This document shows, piece by piece, positions 41,041 to 49,886 of a stretch of DNA of 64,000 nt. A program made the position numbers and the translations under genes. This DNA is from Mycolicibacter longobardus (lineage in GTDB: Bacteria; Actinomycetota; Actinomycetes; Mycobacteriales; Mycobacteriaceae): positions 248,001-312,000 of the forward strand of contig NZ_LQPG01000010.1 of the NCBI RefSeq assembly GCF_002102265.1, given 5' to 3'. The notes beneath the pieces are model-generated. The model was not told where the DNA came from, searched no databases, and saw only the letters and a program-made list of their open reading frames with translations. Position 1 is the stretch's first letter. Every line of letters begins with the position of its first letter.

Positions 41041-43131
41041 TCAGTTTTCCAGGGTTCGCTCGGCGGCGGCGACGACGGCGCCGGCGGTCAGACCGAACTC
41101 ACGGAACAGCGTTTGGTAGTCGGCGGATTCGCCGTAGCGCTCGATGGAGACGATCTCGCCGGTGTCGCCGACCAGCTTGTGCCAGCACTGGGCGATACCG
41201 GCTTCGACGGCCACCCGAGCCGACACCGACGGCGGCAACACCGCGTCGCGGTAGTCGGCCGGTTGCGCCTCGAACCACTCCAGACACGTCATCGACACCA
41301 CGCGGGCGTTGATGTCCTTGTCCGCCAAGAGTTTCTGCGCCTCCACGGCGAGCTGCACCTCCGAGCCGGTGGCGATGATCACCACATCCGGCTCGGTGTC
41401 GTCGGCGCCGCCCAAGATGTAGCCGCCGCGCGCGACGCCCTCGGCGTCGGTGCCCTCCAGGACCGGCACATTCTGCCGGGTCAGGATCAGCCCGACCGGC
41501 CCGCTGTCCGCGCCGCGAGCCAGCACGGTGTGCCAGGCATAGGCCGTCTCGTTGGCGTCGGCCGGACGCACCACCGACAGTCGCGGGATGGCACGCAGCG
41601 CCGACAGATGTTCGATGGGCTGGTGGGTGGGGCCGTCCTCACCGAGCCCGATCGAGTCGTGCGTCCACACGTAAATCGGGTCGATGTCCATCAGTGCCGC
41701 CAGCCGGACCGCGGGCCGCATGTAGTCGGAGAACTGCAGGAAGGTGCCGCCGTAGGCACGGGTGGGCCCGTGCAGCACGATGCCGGACAGGATCGAGCCC
41801 ATCGCGTGCTCGCGGATCCCGAAGTGCAGCGTGCGGCCGTACGGGTCGGCGGTGTACTCGCCGGTGGAGATCGACGCCGGCCCGAACGACTTGACACCGT
41901 CCATTGTGGTGTTGTTGCTGCCCGCCAGATCGGCTGAGCCGCCCCACAATTCGGGAAGCTTCGGCCCAACCGCGGCGAGCACCTTGCCGGAGGCGGCGCG
42001 GGTGGCCACCGCCTTGGAGCCGGGCTCCCAGTACGGCAGCTCGGCGTCCCAGCCCTGCGGCAGCTCACCGGCGAGCAACCGGTCCAGCAGCGCCTTCCGC
42101 TCCGGCTCGCGGGCCGCCCACGCCTCGAACTGCGCCTGCCAGTCGGCGTGGGCCTGCTTGCCGCGCGCCACCAACCCGCGGGTGTGGGTGATCACGTCCT
42201 CGCGGACGTCGAACGACTTGTCCGGGTCGAACCCGAGCGCGGACTTGGTGGCGGCCACCTCGTCGCCGCCGAGCGCCGAACCGTGGATGGCGCCGGTGTT
42301 CATCTTGCCCGGGGACGGGTAGCCGATGATGGTGCGCAGCGAGATGAACGAAGGCTTGTCGGTGACGGCCTTCGCCTTGGCGATCGCCTCCTCGATGCCG
42401 GCCACGTTCTCGCCGCCCTCGACTTCCTGGACGTGCCAGCCGTAGGACCGGTAGCGGGCGGCGGTGTCCTCGCACATCGCGATCGCGGTGTCGTCCTCGA
42501 TCGAGATCTTGTTGTGGTCGTAGAAGACGATCAGATTGCCCAGCTGCTGAACCCCCGCCAGCGACGACGCCTCACTGGTGACGCCCTCCTGGATGTCACC
42601 GTCCGAGGCGATCACGTAGATGAAGTGGTCGAACGGGCTTTCGCCCGGTGCGGTGTCCGGGTCGAACAGCCCGCGCTCGTAGCGCGCGGCCATCGCCATG
42701 CCGACCGCTGAGGCCAGGCCCTGACCGAGCGGGCCGGTGGTGATCTCCACACCCTTGGTGTGCCGGAACTCCGGGTGTCCCGGGGTTTTGGAGCCCCAGG
42801 TGCGCAGCGCCTCGAGGTCAGCCAGCTCCAGCCCGAAACCGCCCAGGTAGAGCTGGACGTACAGGGTGAGGCTCGAGTGCCCGCAGGACAGCACGAACCG
42901 GTCGCGGCCCAGCCATTCGGTGTCGGACGGGTCGTGGCGCATCACCCGCTGGAACAGCGTGTAGGCCAGCGGTGCCAGGCTCATCGCGGTGCCCGGGTGG
43001 CCGTTGCCGACCTTCTGTACCGCGTCGGCGGCCAGCACCCGGGCGGTGTCGACCGCGACGGAGTCGATCTCAGCCCAGTCTGCGGGGTGGTGCGGGCGAG
43101 TAAGGGCGGAGATCTCTGCAGCAGTGGTCAC
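41041..43131 (-). CDS. tkt: Transketolase
   Basis: 696 residues. A thiamine-diphosphate enzyme that moves two-carbon units between sugar phosphates. Seen: NGHPGTAMSLAPLAYTLFQ near 43-61, DGDIQEGVTSEASSLAG with the TPP-binding GDG...N stretch near 165-190, IREHAMGSI with the catalytic Glu, and the HQPIEHLSALRAIP loop. The GTG start at 43131 is the first of the leftward tkt-tal-zwf-opcA-pgl operon. It diverges from ctaB across a 161-bp gap that must hold both promoters; no clear elements stand out there. Confidence 0.96.
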   Translation of the reverse strand: MTTAAEISALTRPHHPADWAEIDSVAVDTARVLAADAVQKVGNGHPGTAMSLAPLAYTLFQRVMRHDPSDTEWLGRDRFVLSCGHSSLTLYVQLYLGGFGLELADLEALRTWGSKTPGHPEFRHTKGVEITTGPLGQGLASAVGMAMAARYERGLFDPDTAPGESPFDHFIYVIASDGDIQEGVTSEASSLAGVQQLGNLIVFYDHNKISIEDDTAIAMCEDTAARYRSYGWHVQEVEGGENVAGIEEAIAKAKAVTDKPSFISLRTIIGYPSPGKMNTGAIHGSALGGDEVAATKSALGFDPDKSFDVREDVITHTRGLVARGKQAHADWQAQFEAWAAREPERKALLDRLLAGELPQGWDAELPYWEPGSKAVATRAASGKVLAAVGPKLPELWGGSADLAGSNNTTMDGVKSFGPASISTGEYTADPYGRTLHFGIREHAMGSILSGIVLHGPTRAYGGTFLQFSDYMRPAVRLAALMDIDPIYVWTHDSIGLGEDGPTHQPIEHLSALRAIPRLSVVRPADANETAYAWHTVLARGADSGPVGLILTRQNVPVLEGTDAEGVARGGYILGGADDTEPDVVIIATGSEVQLAVEAQKLLADKDINARVVSMTCLEWFEAQPADYRDAVLPPSVSARVAVEAGIAQCWHKLVGDTGEIVSIERYGESADYQTLFREFGLTAGAVVAAAERTLEN

Positions 43132-43292
43132 GAACTTCAGGTCCTCATCTTCGAGATTTGGCTAGACGAGCCGGGGTGGTTGTCAGCCTAATCGCCGTCA
43201 ATTGACCCTGCGATTCGGCCGACCCGGCCAGGCGGTCTACCATCGTCCGTAGTAGAAGCTGGCGTCGCAGCTGCCATCCTAGGAGTCATCAC

Positions 43293-44216
43293 GTGAGTAT
43301 TCGCGAGCGCGCGCAGCCGCGCCGAATACGCGCAATACGCAGCACGTTGTTGGCGTATCTGTCACTGACCAAGCCGCGGATCATCGAGTTGCTGCTGGTC
43401 ACCACCATTCCGGCGATGCTGCTTGCCGACCGCGGCACGGTGAATCCGCTGCTGATCTTCAACACCATGATCGGCGGGATGTTGGCCGCTGCGGGCGCCC
43501 ACGCCCTGAACTGCGTCGTCGATGCCGACATCGACAAGGTGATGAAGCGCACGGCGCGCCGGCCGCTGGCTCGCGAGGTGGTGCCGACCCGCAACGCGCT
43601 GATCTTCGGCCTGGCCCTCAGTGCGGTCTCCTTCGTCTGGCTGTGGCGCACAACCAACCTGATGTCCGGTGTGCTGGCGGTGGCCACCATCGCGTTCTAC
43701 GTGTTCGGCTACTCGATGCTGCTCAAGCGCCGCACCTCGCAGAACGTGGTGTGGGGCGGGGCGGCCGGCTGCATGCCGGTGGTGATCGGCTGGTCGGCGG
43801 TGACCGGCACCATCGGCTGGCCGGCGCTGGTGATGTTTTTGGTGATCTTCTTCTGGACGCCGCCGCACACCTGGGCGCTGGCGATGCGCTACAAGGAGGA
43901 CTACGCGGCGGCAGGGGTGCCGATGCTGCCGGTGGTCGCCAGTGAACGCGTCGTCACCCACCGGATCGTGGTCTACACCTGGGCGACGGTGATCGCCACG
44001 CTGGCGCTGGTGCCCGCCGCCGGGTGGCTGTACGCCGCCGTGGCGTCGCTGGCCGGGGCATGGTTCCTGGTCATGGCGCACCAGCTCTACGCCGGTGTCC
44101 GCCGCGGCGAACCGGTCAAGCCGCTGCGGCTGTTCCTGCAGTCGAACAACTACCTGGCGGCGGTGTTCTGCGCGCTGGCGGTGGACTCGGCGATCGGTCT
44201 GCCCACGCTGTTCTGA
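43293..44216 (+). CDS. ctaB: Protohaem IX farnesyltransferase (haem O synthase)
   Basis: 307 residues with seven to nine membrane segments, of the UbiA prenyltransferase superfamily. It farnesylates haem B to haem O for the aa3 oxidase. The first Asp-rich motif [20 protein letters not shown] (about 71-90) and the second in [14 protein letters not shown] (about 199-212) are both present. GTG start with an AGGAG nine bases upstream (43281). CtaA, which completes haem A, is encoded 4 kb downstream. It converges with the NUDIX gene 7 bases away. Confidence 0.95.
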   Translation: MSIRERAQPRRIRAIRSTLLAYLSLTKPRIIELLLVTTIPAMLLADRGTVNPLLIFNTMIGGMLAAAGAHALNCVVDADIDKVMKRTARRPLAREVVPTRNALIFGLALSAVSFVWLWRTTNLMSGVLAVATIAFYVFGYSMLLKRRTSQNVVWGGAAGCMPVVIGWSAVTGTIGWPALVMFLVIFFWTPPHTWALAMRYKEDYAAAGVPMLPVVASERVVTHRIVVYTWATVIATLALVPAAGWLYAAVASLAGAWFLVMAHQLYAGVRRGEPVKPLRLFLQSNNYLAAVFCALAVDSAIGLPTLF

Positions 44217-44223
44217 GCCCTCG

Positions 44224-44700
44224 CTATCGCCGGTCCCACTCGAATCGGGTCTCCGGGCCCTGGCGAAGTGCCGCGGCGATGCGCTCATGCATGCGCCTCG
44301 GCATCTCCGGCAGCGCGGAGAGCTCCCACCAGCGCGCGTCGGTGCTCTCGTCGTCGGCCGGGTAGGGGTTGCCTGCCACCCAGCGCATGACGAATACGTG
44401 GTCGAGGTACTGGGCCTGATCGCCGTTGACGTGGGTCACCGGTGCGGTGGTGTGCACCCAGGCCAGCCGTTCGGGCGCCGCGGTGACACCGGTCTCCTCG
44501 GCGACCTCCCGGACCGCGGCGTCGGCCGGCTCCTCGCCGGGATCGACGATCCCGGTCACCGGCGCCCAGACGCCGTTGTCGGCCCGCTTCACCAGTAGCA
44601 CCTCGTCGCCGCGGATCACCACCGCCGTCACTCCGATCAGCCACAGCGGGTCATGGCCGATATGTGCCCGGAGATCGACGATGAACTGCGGAGTCGGCAT
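44224..44700 (-). CDS. NUDIX hydrolase
   Basis: 158 residues with a complete Nudix box GIVDPGEEPADAAVREVAEETGV at about 50-72, whose REVAEE residues bind the metal. The family hydrolyses nucleoside diphosphates linked to another moiety; the substrate is not evident. The ATG at 44700 (MPTPQFIVDLR) is preferred; further in-frame ATGs at 44730 and 44742 lack clear ribosome-binding sites. It is not at this place in M. tuberculosis. Confidence 0.85.
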   Translation of the reverse strand: MPTPQFIVDLRAHIGHDPLWLIGVTAVVIRGDEVLLVKRADNGVWAPVTGIVDPGEEPADAAVREVAEETGVTAAPERLAWVHTTAPVTHVNGDQAQYLDHVFVMRWVAGNPYPADDESTDARWWELSALPEMPRRMHERIAAALRQGPETRFEWDRR

Positions 44701-44778
44701 GTGATCGATCGTGCCAGCCGACTTGCTCATTCTTCGCGACACCGAGAAGAGTTTGGCAACCCGAAACTAAAGATTCGC

Positions 44779-44784
44779 TAGAGT
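44779..44784 (+). promoter_or_regulatory. -10 element of PPE gene
   Basis: TAGAGT ends eight bases before the GTG at 44793 in a locally AT-rich stretch, supporting a nearly leaderless transcript. Confidence 0.45.
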
Positions 44785-44792
44785 GAATTCTT

Positions 44793-46412
44793 GTGTTTGG
44801 ACCGCTGTGGATGGCGTCGCCGCCGGAGGTGCACGCAACGCTGCTCAGCAGCGGGCCCGGCCCCGGGCCGCTGCTGGCTGCTGCGGCGGCGTGGTCGGCG
44901 TTGAGCCTGGAGTACGCCCAGGTCGCCGAGGAACTCCAAGCAGTGGTGGGCGCGACGGTGGGTGCGGCGTGGCAGGGGGAGGCAGCGTTGCGCTACGAAG
45001 CGGCGCACCAGCCATACCTGGCGTGGTTGACGCGCGCCGCCGCCGAGAGCGCACACATGGCTGCGGCGCACGAATCGGCGGCGGCCGCCTACGTCACGGC
45101 GTTGGCGGCCATGCCCACGCTGCCGGAGCTGGCCGCAAACCACGCCACTCATGGCGTACTGATCGCCACGAACTTCTTTGGGATCAACACCATTCCGATT
45201 GCACTCAACGAAGCCGACTATCTCCGCATGTGGGTGCAGGCCGCCACGGTTATGGCGACCTATCAAGCTGTCAGCGAGGCCACCCTGGCCGGCGCCCCCC
45301 GCGCCGCTCATGTGGCCCCTATTCAGAAGGCGGAGTCCGGTCCGGCTTGGTGGTCGCCGCAACCGATCACCGAGAACCCCCTGCAGGGCCTACTCGATGT
45401 CCTCGAACCATTCCTGAAAAGCCTCGGTCTAGGAGACGGCTTCGCTGGGCCCGACCGCGTCACCAACGCGGTGACAACCGTCGTCGCGGAATTCCTGCAG
45501 AACTTCGGGCTCCATTGGGACCCGGCCGCCGGAACACTCAACGGCCTCGACTATGAGCTCTACGTCGATGCCACCCAACCGATCTGGTACCTCGTGCGAA
45601 CTCTGGAGCTGTACCAGGACTTCCTGGCTATCACCCAGGACCCGAGTCAGATCATCCCGGCGCTGCAGTACTTCGCCGCCCTGGTGCTGTTCGACTGGCC
45701 CACCCATATCGCCCAGTTGCTGCAGGCGATAAGCCAGCCGGCGCTGGTGGCCGCCGCGGCGGGCGCGGTGGTCGCGCCTGTCGGCGGCCTGGGTGGCCTC
45801 GCCGGCCTGGCCGGGTTGGCTCAACCGGTGCCCGCGAGTGCCGCTGCGCCGGTGAGCCCGCTGACTCCGGTGGTCGTTGCCGACGTACCGGCTGTCGCGG
45901 TCGGCCCAGCGGTGGCGGCTGCCCCGCCGCCGCCGGCCCCGCCGCCGGCTGCCGCTCCGGCCGGTGCGGCGCCGGCGCCTCCGGCTCCAGCGCCGCCCGC
46001 GACCGTGCCCGCCGGTGCCCCGCTGTTCCCCTACCTGGTCGGGGGCGGGCCCCGGATCGACTACGGATCGGGGCTCGGAGCCCACGCCGCCGCCGCGGAC
46101 AGCGCCAAGCGGAAGACCCCCACCCCGGAGGCCGCCTCGGCCGCGGCGGCAGCGGAATCCCGCCGGGCCAGACGCCTCCGGCGGCGCAAAACCAGACCGG
46201 GGCACGGTGACGCCGCGATGAATCTGACCGTCGGGGTGACCCCGGACTGGGAACCGGCACCGGTGTCCGATCACGGTGCCGGGGATCTGGGACGCACCGG
46301 CAGTGTGCAGGCCGCCGGCAGCCGCGCGACCGGGCTCACCCGGCTGGAAGGGGCGGAGTTCGCCGACGGCCCCCGGGTGCCGCTACTTCCCGACGGCTGG
46401 AAGGCCGGCTAA
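44793..46412 (+). CDS. PPE family protein, PPW subfamily
   Basis: 539 residues. The ~180-residue PPE domain begins MFGPLWMASPPEVHATLLSSGPGPGPLLAAAAAW and contains the WxG motif (AAWQGEAALRYEAA, about 64-77). A middle region of membrane-seeking helices is followed by an Ala/Pro-rich linker (about 370-415), a basic stretch (RRARRLRRRK) and a C-terminus ending in PLLPDGW, which fits the PxxPxxW signature of the PPE-PPW subfamily. PPE proteins are secreted by ESX systems, usually with a PE partner; none is encoded next to it. PE_PGRS genes flank ctaB here in M. tuberculosis. Its stop interlocks with that of qor. Confidence 0.9.
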   Translation: MFGPLWMASPPEVHATLLSSGPGPGPLLAAAAAWSALSLEYAQVAEELQAVVGATVGAAWQGEAALRYEAAHQPYLAWLTRAAAESAHMAAAHESAAAAYVTALAAMPTLPELAANHATHGVLIATNFFGINTIPIALNEADYLRMWVQAATVMATYQAVSEATLAGAPRAAHVAPIQKAESGPAWWSPQPITENPLQGLLDVLEPFLKSLGLGDGFAGPDRVTNAVTTVVAEFLQNFGLHWDPAAGTLNGLDYELYVDATQPIWYLVRTLELYQDFLAITQDPSQIIPALQYFAALVLFDWPTHIAQLLQAISQPALVAAAAGAVVAPVGGLGGLAGLAGLAQPVPASAAAPVSPLTPVVVADVPAVAVGPAVAAAPPPPAPPPAAAPAGAAPAPPAPAPPATVPAGAPLFPYLVGGGPRIDYGSGLGAHAAAADSAKRKTPTPEAASAAAAAESRRARRLRRRKTRPGHGDAAMNLTVGVTPDWEPAPVSDHGAGDLGRTGSVQAAGSRATGLTRLEGAEFADGPRVPLLPDGWKAG

Positions 46413-47392
46413 GGGTCGAGCACGATCGAGCCCACCGTGCGGCGAGCCTGCAGGTCCCGGTGGGCTTCGGCCGCGTCGGCAAGCGGGTAGTGCCGGCTCA
46501 CCGTGACCTCAAGCGTTCCGTCTCCGATCGCCTCGAACAGTTCCCCGGCGCGCCAGGCGAATTCCGGTGCGGTGCGGGTGAAATGAGCCAGATTGGGCCG
46601 CGTCAGGTACACCGATCCCGCGGCGTTGAGCCGCTGCGGATCGACCGGCGGCACCGGTCCGCTGGCCGCGCCGAACAACGCCAGCGTGCCCCGTACCGCC
46701 AGGCTCGCCAGGCTGGCGTCGAACGTCGCCGCGCCCACCCCGTCGTACACCGCAACCACCCCGCCGCCGGTCAACTCCCGGATGCGGGCGCCGAATGCGG
46801 CCGCGGCCTCGCTGTCCGAGCCGGGGTAGTCGAGCACCTCGACGGCGCCGGCCCGACGCGACAACTCGGCCTTGGCCGGGCTGGACACCGTGGTGATCAC
46901 CCGGGCCCCGAGCGCGGTGGCCCACTGGGTCAGGATGAGCCCCACGCCGCCGGCCCCGGCATGCAGCAGGACGGTGTCGTCGGGCTGCACCGGATACACC
47001 GACTTGATCAGATAGTGCGCCGTCAGGCCCTTGAGCAGTGCGGCGGCGGCCACGCCGGAGTCAACGCCGGCCGGAATGTGCGCCACCAAAGATGCCGGCG
47101 CCGTGCAGTATTGGGCGTAGGCACCGGTCGCAGCAGCGCTTGCCACACGGTCGCCGACTTCGAATGCGGTGACCCCCGCCCCGACCTCGGCCACGGTGCC
47201 GGCCGCCTCATTGCCGACCACGAACGGCAGCTCGGCGGGGTAGATCCCGGAGCGGAAATAGGTGTCGATGTAGTTGACCCCGACGGCCTCGACCCGGATC
47301 AAGACCTCACCGGAAGCGGGGGACGGTTGTGGTCTGTCGACATAGCTCAGGACCTCGGGTCCACCGGTCGCGGCGACTTCTACGGCGTGCAT
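46409..47392 (-). CDS. qor: NADPH:quinone reductase (zinc-independent MDR family)
   Basis: 327 residues of the quinone oxidoreductase branch of the medium-chain dehydrogenases. It shows GVNYIDTYFRSGIYP near 38-52, GNEAAGTVAEVGAGV near 60-74, the cofactor loop HAGAGGVGLILTQWA near 142-156, and NAAGSVYLTRPNLAHF. No structural-zinc cysteines are visible, as expected. The ATG at 47392 gives the conserved MHAVEV start; in-frame ATGs lie upstream. The gene diverges from the ATP-grasp-like gene. Confidence 0.92.
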   Translation of the reverse strand: MHAVEVAATGGPEVLSYVDRPQPSPASGEVLIRVEAVGVNYIDTYFRSGIYPAELPFVVGNEAAGTVAEVGAGVTAFEVGDRVASAAATGAYAQYCTAPASLVAHIPAGVDSGVAAAALLKGLTAHYLIKSVYPVQPDDTVLLHAGAGGVGLILTQWATALGARVITTVSSPAKAELSRRAGAVEVLDYPGSDSEAAAAFGARIRELTGGGVVAVYDGVGAATFDASLASLAVRGTLALFGAASGPVPPVDPQRLNAAGSVYLTRPNLAHFTRTAPEFAWRAGELFEAIGDGTLEVTVSRHYPLADAAEAHRDLQARRTVGSIVLDP

Positions 47393-47423
47393 GGTGACTA
47401 TCATCTCCGAATGTGAGGTCCGC

Positions 47424-48131
47424 ATGAAGCTGGCCCGGCCCGACATCTTTCATCCGCGCATCGTGCTGGCGGAAGATTCGGGGCGCGGGTCCGAAGACGA
47501 CGGTCGCGATGACGCCGACGACGACGCCGGCTTGATCGCTGCGCTGCGACACCGCGGGCTGCACGCCCGCCGACTGCCGTGGGACGACCCGGAGACCCTC
47601 GAAGCCGACCTGGTGATTCTGCGGACGACCGGCGGCGGCCCGGCCCGGCGCGCAGAATTCGCCGCCTGGACCAAGCGGGTGCGCAATCTGTTGAACCCAC
47701 CCGAAGTGGTGGCCTGGAACGCCGACCGCCGCTACCTGGCCGACTTGCAGTGCGACGGAGTGCCGACCTCGACCGGGCACCCGGCGGCGGAGGTGACGTC
47801 GCTGGTGTTCTTCGGCGCAGGACGGTCGCATGCCTTCGGAGCCGCGGGCGCCGACCCCGACTTCGAACTGTGGGATGTGGGACGTGCCGCCCTGCGCGCG
47901 GCCGCGGAACGACTGAGCATCCGGATCGAGGAGTTGCTCTACGCGCGTGCCGACGTGGCGGGAACCACCGCGGATGCGTGCCTGATGAGCCTGGATCTGA
48001 TTGCACCGCAATTGGGTTGGCGTGAACTCGACGCCGAAGAACGGGACCTGGCACAGCGCCGATTCGCGGTGGAGGTCTCCTCGGCGCTAGAGCGGCTCGG
48101 GCTGGGCCCGCTCGCGCAGCGACGCCCATAG
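47424..48131 (+). CDS. Rv1455-like protein, ATP-grasp-related, apparently shortened
   Basis: 235 residues from the ATG at 47424 (MKLARPDIFHPRIVLAED); an in-frame GTG-free ATG at 47391 would add 11. The N-terminal ~95 residues look like an ATP-grasp pre-domain (LIAALRHRGLHARRLPWDDPETLEADLVILRTT...RNLLNPPEVVAWNADRRYLADLQCDGVPT), but the sequence then jumps to VTSLVFFGAGRSHAF and a C-terminal helix region (SLDLIAPQLGWRELDAEERDLAQRRFAV), with little room for the central nucleotide-binding domain. It may be inactive. It occupies the Rv1455 position between qor and ctaA, and its end overlaps ctaA by 45 bases, tail to tail. Confidence 0.7.
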   Translation: MKLARPDIFHPRIVLAEDSGRGSEDDGRDDADDDAGLIAALRHRGLHARRLPWDDPETLEADLVILRTTGGGPARRAEFAAWTKRVRNLLNPPEVVAWNADRRYLADLQCDGVPTSTGHPAAEVTSLVFFGAGRSHAFGAAGADPDFELWDVGRAALRAAAERLSIRIEELLYARADVAGTTADACLMSLDLIAPQLGWRELDAEERDLAQRRFAVEVSSALERLGLGPLAQRRP

Positions 48132-49040
48132 CGCCGCGGTGGCTCCGGTGACCAGCACGGCGCCCGCAACGTGCATGGTGACCAGTACGGCGGGCACCCC
48201 GGTGAAGTATTGGACGACGCCGATCAGTCCCTGCCCCAAGGTCAGTGCTATCACCACGGCCAGCCGGCGCGGCACCGGTTTGGCCGCCCGCACCGCCGCC
48301 AACCCGAAGCCCAGGCCCACCACCAGCCCGAGGAAACCGATCAGCAGGGACTCGTGCAGGTGGGCCAGCGTGGCGACCTCCACCTTGAGGCGGGCCACCG
48401 TGCGGGTCGCGCTCTTGTCCCCGGCGTGTGGGCCGGCGGCGGTCACCAGGGTTCCGGTCACCAGCACGGCGGCCAGTATGGCGGCGCACAGCGCGGTCAA
48501 CCGCCGCAACGGCGCCGGGACCAGCTCGATCACCAAGGCCCCGCCCTCGAAGTCGGGCTCACCGACCTTCACGTAGAACAGCACCGCCAGCCACACCATC
48601 AGCATCGAGACCAGCAGGTGCACGGCCACCGTCCACCAGGCCAGCCCGGTGCGCACGGTGATGCCGCCGATCACCGCCTGGAGCACTGTGGAGCCCGGCA
48701 TCAGCCAGGCGTAGACCAGTACCTCGGTGCGCCGCCGCGCCCGGATCACGGCCAGCACGGCCAGGGCCGCGGTGATGACGACCGCGAAAGTGACCATGCG
48801 GTTGCCGAACTCGATGGCCTGGTGAATCCGGGGCACCTCCGAGACCGCCACCGGTACATAGCTGCCCGGGAAGCACTGCGGCCAGGTCGGGCAGCCGAGC
48901 CCGGATGCGGTGACGCGAACGATCGCGCCGGTGACCGCGATGAAACCCTGGGTGAACACCACGGCGGCGGCCAGCCACCGCTGGGTGCGCAGGCCCGGTT
49001 CGGGCAGCAGGTCCACCAGGCGCATCAGGAACCGTCCCAC
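48087..49040 (-). CDS. ctaA: Haem A synthase (COX15/CtaA)
   Basis: 317 residues with eight membrane segments. It oxidises haem O to haem A. Conserved: GAIVRVTASGLGCPTWPQCFP near 39-59 with the cysteine pair, RIHQAIEFGNRMVTF near 71-85 with haem-ligand His, HLLVSM in the middle, HLHESLLIGFLG and MHVAGAVL with the second pair of His residues. The GTG at 49040 is used; ATG codon six residues in is an alternative. Its end overlaps the convergent Rv1455-like gene. Confidence 0.93.
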   Translation of the reverse strand: MGRFLMRLVDLLPEPGLRTQRWLAAAVVFTQGFIAVTGAIVRVTASGLGCPTWPQCFPGSYVPVAVSEVPRIHQAIEFGNRMVTFAVVITAALAVLAVIRARRRTEVLVYAWLMPGSTVLQAVIGGITVRTGLAWWTVAVHLLVSMLMVWLAVLFYVKVGEPDFEGGALVIELVPAPLRRLTALCAAILAAVLVTGTLVTAAGPHAGDKSATRTVARLKVEVATLAHLHESLLIGFLGLVVGLGFGLAAVRAAKPVPRRLAVVIALTLGQGLIGVVQYFTGVPAVLVTMHVAGAVLVTGATAALWASLRERAQPEPL

Positions 49041-49097
49041 GGGCCTGATCGTAGAGGATCGGTAACTACAGGCCGTAGTAGGCAGGGTGTGCGCCGG

Positions 49098-49886
49098 TCA
49101 GCTGAACCGGAACCACCGCACGGCTCCCACGGCCGCCAACACGCCCCACGCCGCCACCACCGCGATGCCGAACCAGTCGACCGAGACGCTCAATGCCTGT
49201 GACAGCGCCTCGGTGAGGGCTCCCGACGGGGTCAGCCGCGCCAGCCAGCGGATGGTGTCGGGCACCAGGTCGGTTTCCACCGTCAGCGCGCCGAGTCCGC
49301 CGAACACGAACCACATCAGGTTGGCGGCGGCCAGCACGATCTCGGCTCGCAGACTGCCGCCGAGCAGCAGGCCCATGGCGGCGAAGCATGCGGTCCCCAG
49401 TGCGATGACGATCGCCCCGAGAGCCAGTCCGGCCATCGTCGGCCGCCAACCCAGCCCGATGCCGATCGCCCCGAGCAGCACGGACTGCAACAGAACCACC
49501 GTCGCCACCGAGAGCGACTTGCCGGCGATGACGCCCCATACCGGTAGCGCGGTGGCGCCCAGCCGTTTCAGTGCCCCGTAGCGGCGGTCGAACGCCACGG
49601 CGATCGCCTGGCCGGTGAACGCGGTGGCGATCACCGCCAGCGACATGATCACCGGCAGCAGTGTGGTGGCGCGCTCGGCATGACCTTCCCCGAACGGGCC
49701 CAGCGGCAGCACCGACAGCCCGACCAGCAGGGTGATCGGGATGAACATGGTCAGCAGCAGCTGCTCGCCGTTGCGCAGCAGCAGGGTCAGCTCCAACCGG
49801 TACTGCGCGGCCAGCATGGCCGCCACGCCAGCCGGACGCGGGTCCGGGGTGAAGGTGCCGGGCGGGAACGCCTGATGGGTGGTCAT
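49098..49886 (-). CDS. ABC transporter permease (Rv1457c-like)
   Basis: 262 residues with six membrane segments of the ABC-2 type. Highlights are QYRLELTLLLRNGEQLLLTMFIPITLLVGL (28-57) and the ABC-2 signature region FDRRYGALKRLGATALP near 97-113. It forms the membrane half of an exporter with the ATPase upstream, to which it is coupled by an ATGA overlap. In M. tuberculosis the same pair (Rv1457c-Rv1458c) sits between ctaA and mptB. Substrate unknown; a role near cytochrome or cell-wall assembly is only suggested by context. Confidence 0.88.
   Translation of the reverse strand: MTTHQAFPPGTFTPDPRPAGVAAMLAAQYRLELTLLLRNGEQLLLTMFIPITLLVGLSVLPLGPFGEGHAERATTLLPVIMSLAVIATAFTGQAIAVAFDRRYGALKRLGATALPVWGVIAGKSLSVATVVLLQSVLLGAIGIGLGWRPTMAGLALGAIVIALGTACFAAMGLLLGGSLRAEIVLAAANLMWFVFGGLGALTVETDLVPDTIRWLARLTPSGALTEALSQALSVSVDWFGIAVVAAWGVLAAVGAVRWFRFS

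Noticed and set aside
46409..47446. 18-codon N-terminal extension of qor from the ATG at 47446
   Set aside because: The family begins at MHAVEV (47392) and the extension overlaps the divergent gene start.
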